Positions 7,546 through 15,365 of a stretch of DNA of 43,907 bases are shown here, piece by piece (position 1 is the stretch's first letter; each line of letters opens with the position of its first letter). The notes beneath the pieces were generated by a model. The model saw only the letters and a list, made by a program, of their open reading frames with translations. It was not told the DNA's origin and made no database searches. The translations under genes and the position numbers were made by a program. Origin of the DNA: Bacteroidota bacterium (GTDB lineage Bacteria > Bacteroidota > Bacteroidia > Bacteroidales > GCA-2748055); the NCBI GenBank assembly GCA_024640885.1, contig JAHEEC010000026.1:1-43907 (forward strand), written 5' to 3'.

Positions 7546-8202
7546 TTATTTCTGGTTTTTCAGGTTTGAGATGACCCGCAACGGATCACTGGCCGAAAAG
7601 ATGGTGTTCCCCACCACGAATGCATCCACACCAGCCTCAACAAGGGTTGCGACGTTCCCTTCGGTGACCCCGCCATCCACCTGGATCAGCGTCTCAGCTC
7701 CGGCTTCAAGGATCATCTTTTTCAGCTTCCTGATCTTCCCGTAGGATGCGTCGATGAACTTCTGTCCCCCGAATCCCGGGTTCACGGTCATCACCAGCAC
7801 CATGTTCAGGTCTTTAAGCACAGGCTGGAGAAGGCTCACATCGGTATGGGGATTGACCGCGACCGCCGGTTTCATCCCAAGTTCCCTGATCCTCTGAATG
7901 GTGCGGTGAAGATGGGGGCATGTCTCGTAATGCACCGTGAGCCAGTCCGCGCCTGCTTCCCTGTATTGTTCCAGGTAGCGGTCTGGATCCACGATCATCA
8001 GGTGCACATCCAGAGGTTTTCTGGATGCGGTTTTAATCTGGCGGATCACGGGGAATCCAAAAGTGAGGTTGGGGACAAATACTCCGTCCATGATATCCAG
8101 GTGCAGCATATCGGCTTCTGAAGCATTGACCATTTCAATCTCCTTCTCCAGGTGGAGAAAGTCGGCCGTCAATATGGAGGGAAGGATCAAATGGTTGCTC
8201 AT
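7546..8202 (-). CDS. rpe: Ribulose-phosphate 3-epimerase
   Basis: The protein has 218 aa, the standard Rpe length, starting at the ATG at 8202 (MSNHLILPSIL). The longer frame to 8256 reads across the promoter. It is a TIM barrel with PSILTADF at the N-terminus, MLHLDIMDGVFVPNLTFG with metal-ligand His and catalytic Asp, PLDVHLMI (second metal His), VMTVNPGFGGQKFI (phosphate/flap loop) and IQVDGGV with the second catalytic Asp. It interconverts ribulose-5-phosphate and xylulose-5-phosphate. Because it heads an operon with a sugar kinase and an amino-sugar phosphate isomerase, a related hexulose-phosphate epimerase role (as for AlsE) is possible. However, the NPGFGGQ loop is that of ordinary Rpe. 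Confidence 0.9.
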   Translation of the reverse strand: MSNHLILPSILTADFLHLEKEIEMVNASEADMLHLDIMDGVFVPNLTFGFPVIRQIKTASRKPLDVHLMIVDPDRYLEQYREAGADWLTVHYETCPHLHRTIQRIRELGMKPAVAVNPHTDVSLLQPVLKDLNMVLVMTVNPGFGGQKFIDASYGKIRKLKKMILEAGAETLIQVDGGVTEGNVATLVEAGVDAFVVGNTIFSASDPLRVISNLKNQK

Positions 8203-8218
8203 GGTTGGCGTATTTACA

Positions 8219-8251
8219 CAAAAATAGTTTTTTAAAACCGATTGTCCCAAA
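8219..8251 (-). promoter_or_regulatory. Strong Bacteroidota-type promoter of the rpe operon
   Basis: On the minus strand TTTG (8251-8248) is followed by exactly 21 bp and then TATTTTTG (8226-8219), a perfect TAnnTTTG box with textbook spacing. The box ends 16 nt before the rpe ATG at 8202, implying a very short leader. It is the only site in the window where both elements match fully. Confidence 0.65.
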
Positions 8252-8355
8252 TTCATGAAAGAATCCGGTGAACCTCCTCAGATGTGACTGCAATCACTAA
8301 CTTTATGGCTGAGAAACAAGGAGGGCCAGTCCTATAAAAACAAGAACCTACTGAA

Positions 8356-10494
8356 ATGATCATTTTTGAAGTAATTATTGCAGAGAGAACGGGAATCCCG
8401 GTCAGGCAGGTAAAAAATACAGTGGAATTGCTGGAGCAGGGGGCCACCATCCCCTTTATAAGCCGCTACCGGAAGGAGCATACAGGCAGCCTGGATGAAG
8501 TGAAGATCACCTCCATCAGGGATGAGCTGAACAAGCTGAAGGAGCTCCAGAAAAGGCAGGAGTATATCCTGAAGACCATTGATGAGCAGGGGCAGCTTAC
8601 AGAGGAGCTGAGAGAGAAGATCGAAACCTGCCTGGATCCGGTGATGCTGGAGGATATCTACCTCCCATTCAAGCCCAAGCGAAAGACCAGGGCCACCATT
8701 GCCCGCGAAAAAGGACTGGAACCCCTGGCAGGGATCATCATGAAACAACAGGAGCGGCAGCTGGAGAAAGTTGCATCCGGTTTTTTGTCTGACCAGGTAG
8801 CGGACCTTGAAGAGGCCTTTCAGGGTGCCAGGGATATCATTGCCGAATGGGTGAACGAGGATCAGCGGGCCAGGAAGACGGTGAGGTCCCATTTTGACCG
8901 CTCCGCGGTGATTACCTCCAAAGTGTTGAAAGGGAAGGAGGAGGAGGGAGTCAAATTCAGTGACTATTTTGAATTCAGCGAGCCGCTGAAGCGATGCCCG
9001 GGGCACAGGATCCTGGCCATGAGAAGGGGGGAACAGGAGGGGTTTCTGAAACTTTCCATCCATCCCGATCAGCCGAAGGTGATCGATTCCCTGGAGAGGC
9101 AGTTTGTGATCACGCCACTTGAAGTGGGACAACAGGTCTCTGAGGCGGTCAGGGATTCCTATAAAAGATTGATCCATCCTTCCATCGAGAATGAGTATGG
9201 CGCACTCCACAAGGAAAAAGCGGACCAGGAAGCCATCAGGGTTTTTGCGGAGAACCTCAGGCAACTGCTGCTGGCTTCACCCCTTGGACAGAAACGCGTC
9301 CTGGCGCTTGATCCGGGCTTCAGGACCGGATGCAAACTGGTATGCCTGGATGCGCAGGGGAACCTGGTCCATAACGAGACCATCTATCCCCATCCTCCGC
9401 AGTCGGACAGGGCAGGAGCCACCAGGAAAGTCTCCTCCCTGGTCCAGCAATACAAGACCGAAGCCATCGCCATCGGAAACGGGACCGCCAGCAGGGAGAC
9501 TGAACGATTCATCCGGATGATCAGGTTCCCCCACGATATCGAGGTCTATGTGGTGAACGAGTCGGGTGCATCCATCTATTCGGCCTCCAAGATCGCCAGG
9601 GATGAATTTCCCGACTTTGATGTGACCGTCCGCGGTGCGGTCTCCATTGGAAGGAGACTGATGGACCCGCTGGCCGAACTGGTGAAGATCGATCCCAAAT
9701 CCATCGGGGTGGGACAGTACCAGCATGATGTGGACCAGGGAAACCTGAAAAGGAGCCTGGATGAAGTGGTGGAGAGTTGTGTGAACATGGTGGGGGTGAA
9801 CGTGAATACTGCCAGCAGGCACCTGCTTACCTATGTGTCAGGACTGGGACCGGTGCTGGCCCAGAACGTGGTGGAGTACCGTCAGAAGGTGGGTGCGTTC
9901 AGCTCCCGGGAGGAGTTGAAAAAAGTTCCCCGGATGGGTGAAAAAGCCTTTGAGCAGTGTGCCGGGTTCCTTCGCATCGAAGGAGCTCAAAACCCGCTGG
10001 ATAATTCGGCGGTCCATCCTGAAAGCTACCACATCGTGGAGCGGATGGCTGCAGATCTGAAGGTGGACATGAATCAACTGGTAAGGAATGATTCACTGGT
10101 TAAAACCATTGAGCTTCAGAAATATGTATCAGGGGATATCGGACTGCCCACCCTGGAGGATATCAGGTCCGAGCTTGAAAAACCCGGCCGTGACCCCAGG
10201 GAGCAGATCGAAGTGTTTGAATTTGATCATGGGGTATACAGCATGGAAGATCTGATCCCGGGCATGGACCTTCCCGGGATCGTTACCAATATTACCAAGT
10301 TCGGGGCGTTTGTGGATGTGGGGGTCAAACAGGACGGGCTGGTGCATATATCACAGCTGGCCGACCGGTTTGTGAGGGATCCCAACGATGTGGTGAAGAT
10401 CCATCAGCATGTAAGGGTGAAGGTTCTTGAAGTGGACATCAGCCGCAAAAGAATCCAGCTCTCCATGAAAGGATTGGGGAATCCAAAGGCGTGA
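8356..10494 (+). CDS. tex: Tex-family RNA-binding transcription accessory protein
   Basis: The protein has 712 aa, matching bacterial Tex. The N-terminal helical region has the family hallmark GATIPFISRYRKEHTG near residues 30-45. A YqgF/RNase H-like domain starts near L316 (LALDPGFRTGCK). A helix-hairpin-helix region (about 490-545, SGLGPVLAQNVVEYR) and a C-terminal S1 RNA-binding domain (about 640-708, GIVTNITKFGAFVDVG) follow. Tex binds nucleic acid and influences transcription, ribosome-associated processes and stress survival in various bacteria. The precise function differs between species. The start is ATG at 8356. A weak TAACTTTA box (8298-8305) lies upstream. It is transcribed divergently from rpe. 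Confidence 0.93.
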   Translation: MIIFEVIIAERTGIPVRQVKNTVELLEQGATIPFISRYRKEHTGSLDEVKITSIRDELNKLKELQKRQEYILKTIDEQGQLTEELREKIETCLDPVMLEDIYLPFKPKRKTRATIAREKGLEPLAGIIMKQQERQLEKVASGFLSDQVADLEEAFQGARDIIAEWVNEDQRARKTVRSHFDRSAVITSKVLKGKEEEGVKFSDYFEFSEPLKRCPGHRILAMRRGEQEGFLKLSIHPDQPKVIDSLERQFVITPLEVGQQVSEAVRDSYKRLIHPSIENEYGALHKEKADQEAIRVFAENLRQLLLASPLGQKRVLALDPGFRTGCKLVCLDAQGNLVHNETIYPHPPQSDRAGATRKVSSLVQQYKTEAIAIGNGTASRETERFIRMIRFPHDIEVYVVNESGASIYSASKIARDEFPDFDVTVRGAVSIGRRLMDPLAELVKIDPKSIGVGQYQHDVDQGNLKRSLDEVVESCVNMVGVNVNTASRHLLTYVSGLGPVLAQNVVEYRQKVGAFSSREELKKVPRMGEKAFEQCAGFLRIEGAQNPLDNSAVHPESYHIVERMAADLKVDMNQLVRNDSLVKTIELQKYVSGDIGLPTLEDIRSELEKPGRDPREQIEVFEFDHGVYSMEDLIPGMDLPGIVTNITKFGAFVDVGVKQDGLVHISQLADRFVRDPNDVVKIHQHVRVKVLEVDISRKRIQLSMKGLGNPKA

Positions 10495-10525
10495 ACAACC
10501 TCCATGCAGGATTGTTATTTGGGTT

Positions 10526-11503
10526 ATGGGATTCAGCATGCTTTTGCCCAGGATTTTTCGTCCGCCCGTATACCAGGGGAGGAGCGATCCGGAAAACTAT
10601 TTCGAAGGCTGGTATTTTAAACTGGTGGATCCGCTTGGAGCGCACATCTGGTCCATCATTCCGGGGATATCCTTCTCCGAGGACACCCACAGTTTTATCC
10701 AGGTCATCCAGGCAAAGAACGGCAATACCCATTATCACCGCTTTCCCGCATCATCCTTTTCATACAGCAGGAAGGAGTTTTTGGTGAGGATAGGGCCCAA
10801 TGAGTTCTCCGACCGGAAGATCCATTTAGCATTGAAAAACGGGGAGATGGAAATAAGTGGGGAGCTCTCCTTTGAAAAGGTGCGGCCTTTTCCAGTTAAA
10901 CCCCTGGCACCCGGGATCATGGGCTGGTATGCCTTCGTGCCCTTCATGGAGTGCTACCATGGCGTGGTCTCCATGCAGCATGACCTGGCCGGTTCCCTTC
11001 AGATCAATGGATCCATGGTGGACTTTGGGGGAGGCAAGGGCTACGTTGAAAAGGACTGGGGGAGGAGCATGCCTTCTGACTGGATCTGGATGCAAAGCAA
11101 CCATTTTGGGTCAGATCGGGGTGCATCTTTCATGCTTTCTGTGGCCAGGATTCCCTGGCTGAAGAGTTATTTCCCGGGATTTCTTGCTTTCCTGCTCATC
11201 AACGGCAGGGTATACCGTTTTGCCACATACAACCGTTCAAAGGTGACCTCCCTGGAGGTTTCGGACCGGGAAGTAAGGGTGGTACTCGAAAACAGGCGTT
11301 ACCGGCTTGAGGTGAAAGCCCTCAGGATGGACGGAGGGGTGCTGAAGGCCCCGCGCCACGGTTCCATGAAACGGGAGATCAAAGAGAGCATCATCTCCAC
11401 CTTGCACCTGGAGCTGAAGGACCGCCATGGAAATGTGCTATTCAGCGATGCGGGCCGCTTTGCAGGGCTTGAAATCGTGGGCGATATGCAGCAATATTAT
11501 TAA
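10526..11503 (+). CDS. Tocopherol cyclase-like (lipocalin-type double beta-barrel) protein
   Basis: The protein has 325 aa. Two signatures of the tocopherol-cyclase-like family (PF14249) are clear: ENYFEGWYFKLVD near the N-terminus and KGYVEKDWGRSMPSDWIW plus MQSNHF in the middle. Plant and cyanobacterial members (VTE1) cyclise phytyl-quinols to tocopherols. Non-photosynthetic bacteria carrying this family are not expected to make tocopherol. No signal peptide is obvious. The best start is ATG at 10526, with ATG at 10538 an alternative. It follows tex by 31 nt and precedes an oligopeptidase with its own promoter box. It could act on a prenylated quinone or another lipid, and a menE-like gene lies about 10 kb away, but that link is only a suggestion. 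Confidence 0.7.
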   Translation: MGFSMLLPRIFRPPVYQGRSDPENYFEGWYFKLVDPLGAHIWSIIPGISFSEDTHSFIQVIQAKNGNTHYHRFPASSFSYSRKEFLVRIGPNEFSDRKIHLALKNGEMEISGELSFEKVRPFPVKPLAPGIMGWYAFVPFMECYHGVVSMQHDLAGSLQINGSMVDFGGGKGYVEKDWGRSMPSDWIWMQSNHFGSDRGASFMLSVARIPWLKSYFPGFLAFLLINGRVYRFATYNRSKVTSLEVSDREVRVVLENRRYRLEVKALRMDGGVLKAPRHGSMKREIKESIISTLHLELKDRHGNVLFSDAGRFAGLEIVGDMQQYY

Positions 11504-11515
11504 TAAAATATTGAT

Positions 11516-11523
11516 TAATTTTG
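11516..11523 (+). promoter_or_regulatory. Candidate -7 box for the oligopeptidase gene
   Basis: TAATTTTG is an exact TAnnTTTG match, 20 nt before the ATG at 11544, in a 40-nt AT-rich gap. No TTTG element lies at the usual 19-21 bp upstream, so it is only half supported. Confidence 0.4.
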
Positions 11524-11543
11524 CGTACTCAAATCATTAGACC

Positions 11544-13664
11544 ATGAAAAAGACCAGCACGGCCATCCTGATCATAGCGGTTGCAGTGGCCCTTGAGTCA
11601 TGTAATACAAATACCCAGATGGAACCACCTGTAGCTGCCAAGAAACCGAAAGAACTGACCATACACGGAGATACCAGGACCGATAACTATTACTGGTTGA
11701 GGGAGAGAGAAAACCCTGAAGTAATTGCATACCTCGAAGCTGAGAACAGTTACAGGGAGTCGGTGATGAAGGGAACCGAGAAGTTTCAGAAAAGGCTCTT
11801 CGACGAAATTGTGGGCAGGATCAAGCAGGACGATGAGAGCGTTCCTTACAGGGACAACGGGTACTTTTACTATTCCAGGTATGAGGAGGAAAAAGAGTAT
11901 CCCATCTATTGCCGGAAAAAAGGGTCCATGGAAGCAGAAGAGGAGGTAATGCTGAATGTGAATGAATTGGCCCGGGGATATGACTATTTCCGTGTGGGAG
12001 GATTGAGCGTGAGTCCGGATAACCGCTACCTGGCCATTGGAATTGATACGGTCAGCCGCAGGAAATATACCCTCTATGTGAAGGACCTCCTATCCGGTAA
12101 AATGATGGATGATGTGATCCCCCTGACCACCGGGAGTGCCGAATGGGGCAACGACAACATGACCCTTTTCTATACCCGGAAGGATGATGTGACGCTCCGG
12201 AGCATGGCCATATACAGGCACAGCCTGGGAACAAGCAAGACAAGGGATGTGCAGGTTTTCGAAGAAGGGGATGAGACCTTCAGCACTGATGTCTTCAAAT
12301 CCAAATCAAAGCAATACCTGATCATCGGGAGCTCAAGCATTCTCTCCAGTGAATACCGGTACCTTTCCGCGGACAACCCTGAGGGTGAGTTTAAAGTGAT
12401 CCAGCCCCGTGAAAGGGGATTGGAATACGATGTGACGCATTACGGGGATCACTTTTATATCCGGACCAACCTGGATGCCAAAAATTTCAGGTTGATGAAG
12501 ACACCGGTAGACAGGACCGGGAAGGAGAACTGGGAAGAGGTGATCGGTCACCGGGAGGATGTATTTTTAGAGGGCCTGGAGATCTTCAAGGAATACATGG
12601 TGCTGGAGGAACGGAAGGAAGGGCTCAACCAGCTCAGGGTGATCCGCCTGGAGGATGGAGAGGAGCATTACATTGAAATGGGAGAGGAAGTGTATACGGT
12701 CTATGTCTCCGCCAATCCAGAATTTGACAGTGAGGTCCTGCGCTACACCTACTCTTCTCTGACCACTCCCTATACCACCTTCGATTACCACATGAAGGAG
12801 AGGAAGAAGGAGCTGATGAAGCAGGACGAGGTGCTGGGTGGTGATTTTGATCCGGCAAACTACGAGGCCAAGCGCATCTATGCAGTGGCATTTGACGGGA
12901 AAAAGATCCCCATGAGCATTGTTTACAGAAAGGGTATGGAATTGAATGGGACAAATCCGACCCTCCTTTACGGGTATGGATCCTACGGGATCACCATGGA
13001 CCCCAGTTTCAGTTCCTCCAGGCTTTCCCTGCTTGACCGGGGATTCGTGTTTGCCATGGCCCACGTGAGGGGAAGCCAGATCTACGGCAGGAGCTGGTAT
13101 GAAGATGGAAAATTGCTGAAGAAAATGAACACCTTCACGGATTTCAACAGCTGTGCGGAGCACCTGATCCAGGAGCACTACACTTCACCCGGGCACCTCT
13201 ATGCCCTAGGAGGCAGTGCCGGCGGTTTGCTGATGGGAGCCGTGATCAACCTGAACCCCGAATTATACAAGGGGGTGATCGCCGCAGTACCCTTCGTGGA
13301 CGTGGTGACCACCATGCTTGATGAGGATATACCCCTGACCACAGGTGAATATGATGAGTGGGGTAACCCCAATGATGAGGAGTACTATTATTATATGCTC
13401 AGTTATTCCCCCTACGACCAGGTGGAAGCCAGGGATTATCCGAACCTCATGGTGACTACGGGACTGAATGACAGCCAGGTGCAATACTGGGAACCGGCCA
13501 AATGGGTAGCCAAACTGAGGGATCTGAAGACCGATGATAACCTGCTGGTCATGTACTGCAACATGGATACCGGTCACGGAGGCGCATCGGGAAGGTTTGA
13601 AAGGTTCAAGGAGACGGCCATGGAGTATGCATTCCTGTTCCAGCTGGAAGGCATTACCCAATAA
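11544..13664 (+). CDS. S9A oligopeptidase B / prolyl oligopeptidase-like lipoprotein
   Basis: The protein has 706 aa. A lipoprotein-type signal (hydrophobic ILIIAVAVALESC, Cys at 20) suggests periplasmic membrane anchoring, although the LESC lipobox is slightly off consensus. A seven-blade beta-propeller region follows, then an alpha/beta hydrolase. The catalytic triad is Ser558 (GGSAGG), Asp643 (GLNDSQV) and His678 (DTGHGG). The early YYWLRERENPEVIAYLEAEN and the RGSQIYGRSWYEDGK region are typical of oligopeptidase B. That enzyme cleaves short peptides after basic residues, whereas prolyl oligopeptidase cleaves after Pro. The propeller should exclude folded proteins. It probably processes peptides in the periplasm and is followed 23 nt later by a thioesterase gene. 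Confidence 0.9.
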   Translation: MKKTSTAILIIAVAVALESCNTNTQMEPPVAAKKPKELTIHGDTRTDNYYWLRERENPEVIAYLEAENSYRESVMKGTEKFQKRLFDEIVGRIKQDDESVPYRDNGYFYYSRYEEEKEYPIYCRKKGSMEAEEEVMLNVNELARGYDYFRVGGLSVSPDNRYLAIGIDTVSRRKYTLYVKDLLSGKMMDDVIPLTTGSAEWGNDNMTLFYTRKDDVTLRSMAIYRHSLGTSKTRDVQVFEEGDETFSTDVFKSKSKQYLIIGSSSILSSEYRYLSADNPEGEFKVIQPRERGLEYDVTHYGDHFYIRTNLDAKNFRLMKTPVDRTGKENWEEVIGHREDVFLEGLEIFKEYMVLEERKEGLNQLRVIRLEDGEEHYIEMGEEVYTVYVSANPEFDSEVLRYTYSSLTTPYTTFDYHMKERKKELMKQDEVLGGDFDPANYEAKRIYAVAFDGKKIPMSIVYRKGMELNGTNPTLLYGYGSYGITMDPSFSSSRLSLLDRGFVFAMAHVRGSQIYGRSWYEDGKLLKKMNTFTDFNSCAEHLIQEHYTSPGHLYALGGSAGGLLMGAVINLNPELYKGVIAAVPFVDVVTTMLDEDIPLTTGEYDEWGNPNDEEYYYYMLSYSPYDQVEARDYPNLMVTTGLNDSQVQYWEPAKWVAKLRDLKTDDNLLVMYCNMDTGHGGASGRFERFKETAMEYAFLFQLEGITQ

Positions 13665-13687
13665 TAGAGGCACGGAAAATATTTCAG

Positions 13688-14095
13688 ATGTTACCTTTTA
13701 CGAGCAAAACCACATACAGGGTCACCTATGCCGATACGGACCAGATGGGGGTGATCTATTACGGGAACTATGGCCGGTTGCTTGAGATTGGCCGAACGGA
13801 GATGATCCGCGAACTGGGCATGCCTTATATCGAACTGGAAAAAAGCGGCATTGTGATGCCGGTCTACTCGGTGGAGTCCAGGTACCGGAATGTGATCGGG
13901 TATGATGAACTGGTCACCATCGAGACGACCCTGAAGGAGATGCCCGCCGCACGCATTGAGTTCTTCACCCGCATTTTCAATGAAAAGGGAATCCTGGCCC
14001 ACGAGGCCAAAACAGTGCTGGTGTTCCTCAGTATGGAAACCAACCGGCCGGTGAGGGCCCCGGAGCGGTTACTGGAAATTATAAGGAACCTTTAG
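13688..14095 (+). CDS. YbgC/4-hydroxybenzoyl-CoA thioesterase family acyl-CoA thioesterase
   Basis: The protein has 135 aa with a single hot-dog domain. YADTDQMGVIYYGNYGRL (14-31) contains the catalytic Asp18 and the following helix start, as in YbgC-type thioesterases. The central strands (VESRYRNVIGYDELVTIET) and the end of the fold are intact. It hydrolyses acyl-CoA thioesters, but the chain preference cannot be read. No tol-pal genes lie nearby, so the E. coli YbgC context does not apply. It may be co-transcribed with the oligopeptidase. Its stop codon overlaps the stop of the convergent metallophosphoesterase within the 4 bases 14092-14095. Confidence 0.88.
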   Translation: MLPFTSKTTYRVTYADTDQMGVIYYGNYGRLLEIGRTEMIRELGMPYIELEKSGIVMPVYSVESRYRNVIGYDELVTIETTLKEMPAARIEFFTRIFNEKGILAHEAKTVLVFLSMETNRPVRAPERLLEIIRNL

Positions 14096-15309
14096 GGCAC
14101 AAGTGTGATCAGGGTGATCTCGGGCCGGATGCCGACCCTTCCGGGAAATCCCGTAAAGCCCAACCCCCTGTTCACATAGAGGAACTGCCCGTTTTCACCA
14201 TAAAGTCCTCCCCAGTTTTTATAGGCCCACCGGGAAGGGCTCCAGCGTAAATTACCGATCTCTATTCCGAATTGCATGCCATGGGTGTGGCCTGACAGGG
14301 TGAGCGAGACTGGCTCCCTTCCGCGCACCCGTAGGTCCCAGTGGGATGGATCATGGGACATCAGGATCTTGACCAGCCCGGGATCGGTGCCTGCCATGGC
14401 CTCCTCCAGGTCCCCGAATTGGGGGAAAGGCGGTTTGCCCCAGTTTTCCACCCCCACGAGCTCAATGGACTGGCCATCCAGGGAGAGCCTTCTGTGTTCG
14501 TTCAGCAGCAGGTCGAAACCCGCCGCACGGATCTTATGCTTCAGCCTTTCCAGGTTGTCATCCTCCTCTGTTTTTGAGTCCCATCTGTAATATTGCCCGT
14601 AATCGTGGTTCCCGAGGATGGCATATTTTCCAAGACGGGCTTCCAATCCTGCCAGGATCCCAATGAAGGGATCCATCTCCTCTGAAAAGTTGCTGACCAT
14701 ATCCCCTGTAAACAGGATCAGATCCGGATCGAGCAGGTTCACCCGCTCCACCACCTTCCGGATATGCTCTGGATGATGGTAAAACCCGGCCAGGTGGAGG
14801 TCTGAAAGTTGCACGATCCTCAGCCCGTTGAAGGCGGGGGGCAATGCGGTTATTTTCACCTCCTCCCGGAAGACCTTCACATTGTTCCTGCCCCTGATCA
14901 TCCCCAGGCCAAACATGATGAACAGGATCACTGCAACCGTGCTTCCGGAAAAGAGAAAATAGGCCCTGAGTCCATCTGCTTTCAATCCGAACAGGCGGGC
15001 CGCCAGCAGGGTCAGGTCTCCCATCAGCTGGACCACATTGAAAGTGATCTTCGGGACATAAAGCATCAGGAAGATTCCCACGATCAGCATGGCCCCGAAC
15101 AACCGGGAAGGATCCCTCAAATGCTGAAACCGCGTCCCGGCCCAGACCAGGGCAAGGGACATGAGGGCGCTCATGGCCCAGAACCCCACGGAAAAAATCC
15201 TTTGCTTTTCAGGCTGGAACGATGCCAGGTGCAGGATTCCCCTGTAGGCATAGAGGTCCATGGCAATGATGAAGAGGATAAAAAGAAGGAAGAAGATGAG
15301 GGATCGCAT
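14092..15309 (-). CDS. Membrane-anchored calcineurin-like metallophosphoesterase
   Basis: The protein has 405 aa. The N-terminal ~140 residues hold four hydrophobic segments (about 3-22, 41-60, 72-95 and 113-138). The cytoplasmic or periplasmic catalytic domain has all five metallophosphoesterase blocks: LSDLHLAG, DLILFTGDMVSN, AILGNHDYG, MSHDP and SGHTHGMQFG. The architecture resembles YkuE/YaeI-type phosphodiesterases, of which YaeI acts on the UDP-sugar lipid precursor UDP-2,3-diacylglucosamine. The four-helix anchor is longer than in those proteins. It is transcribed divergently from the CE15-lyase fusion gene, with a 56-nt shared upstream region, and converges on the thioesterase. Confidence 0.88.
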   Translation of the reverse strand: MRSLIFFLLFILFIIAMDLYAYRGILHLASFQPEKQRIFSVGFWAMSALMSLALVWAGTRFQHLRDPSRLFGAMLIVGIFLMLYVPKITFNVVQLMGDLTLLAARLFGLKADGLRAYFLFSGSTVAVILFIMFGLGMIRGRNNVKVFREEVKITALPPAFNGLRIVQLSDLHLAGFYHHPEHIRKVVERVNLLDPDLILFTGDMVSNFSEEMDPFIGILAGLEARLGKYAILGNHDYGQYYRWDSKTEEDDNLERLKHKIRAAGFDLLLNEHRRLSLDGQSIELVGVENWGKPPFPQFGDLEEAMAGTDPGLVKILMSHDPSHWDLRVRGREPVSLTLSGHTHGMQFGIEIGNLRWSPSRWAYKNWGGLYGENGQFLYVNRGLGFTGFPGRVGIRPEITLITLVP

Positions 15310-15365
15310 GGGATTTAATTTCGAATTCTTTTCATTATAAATATAAGCATCGTAATTTTAAGAGC

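Noticed and set aside
8332-9264. A 310-residue minus-strand ORF antisense to tex
   Set aside because: It lies fully against the clearly conserved tex reading frame, has a low-complexity leucine/histidine-rich translation with no motif, and is a shadow of codon bias on the other strand.
12567-13178. A 203-residue minus-strand ORF antisense to the oligopeptidase
   Set aside because: No recognisable motif, and the opposite strand encodes intact S9A peptidase sequence.
15353-15360. TAATTTTA just before the CE15-lyase start
   Set aside because: One mismatch and only 5 nt from the ATG; it would need a leaderless message, which I cannot support here.
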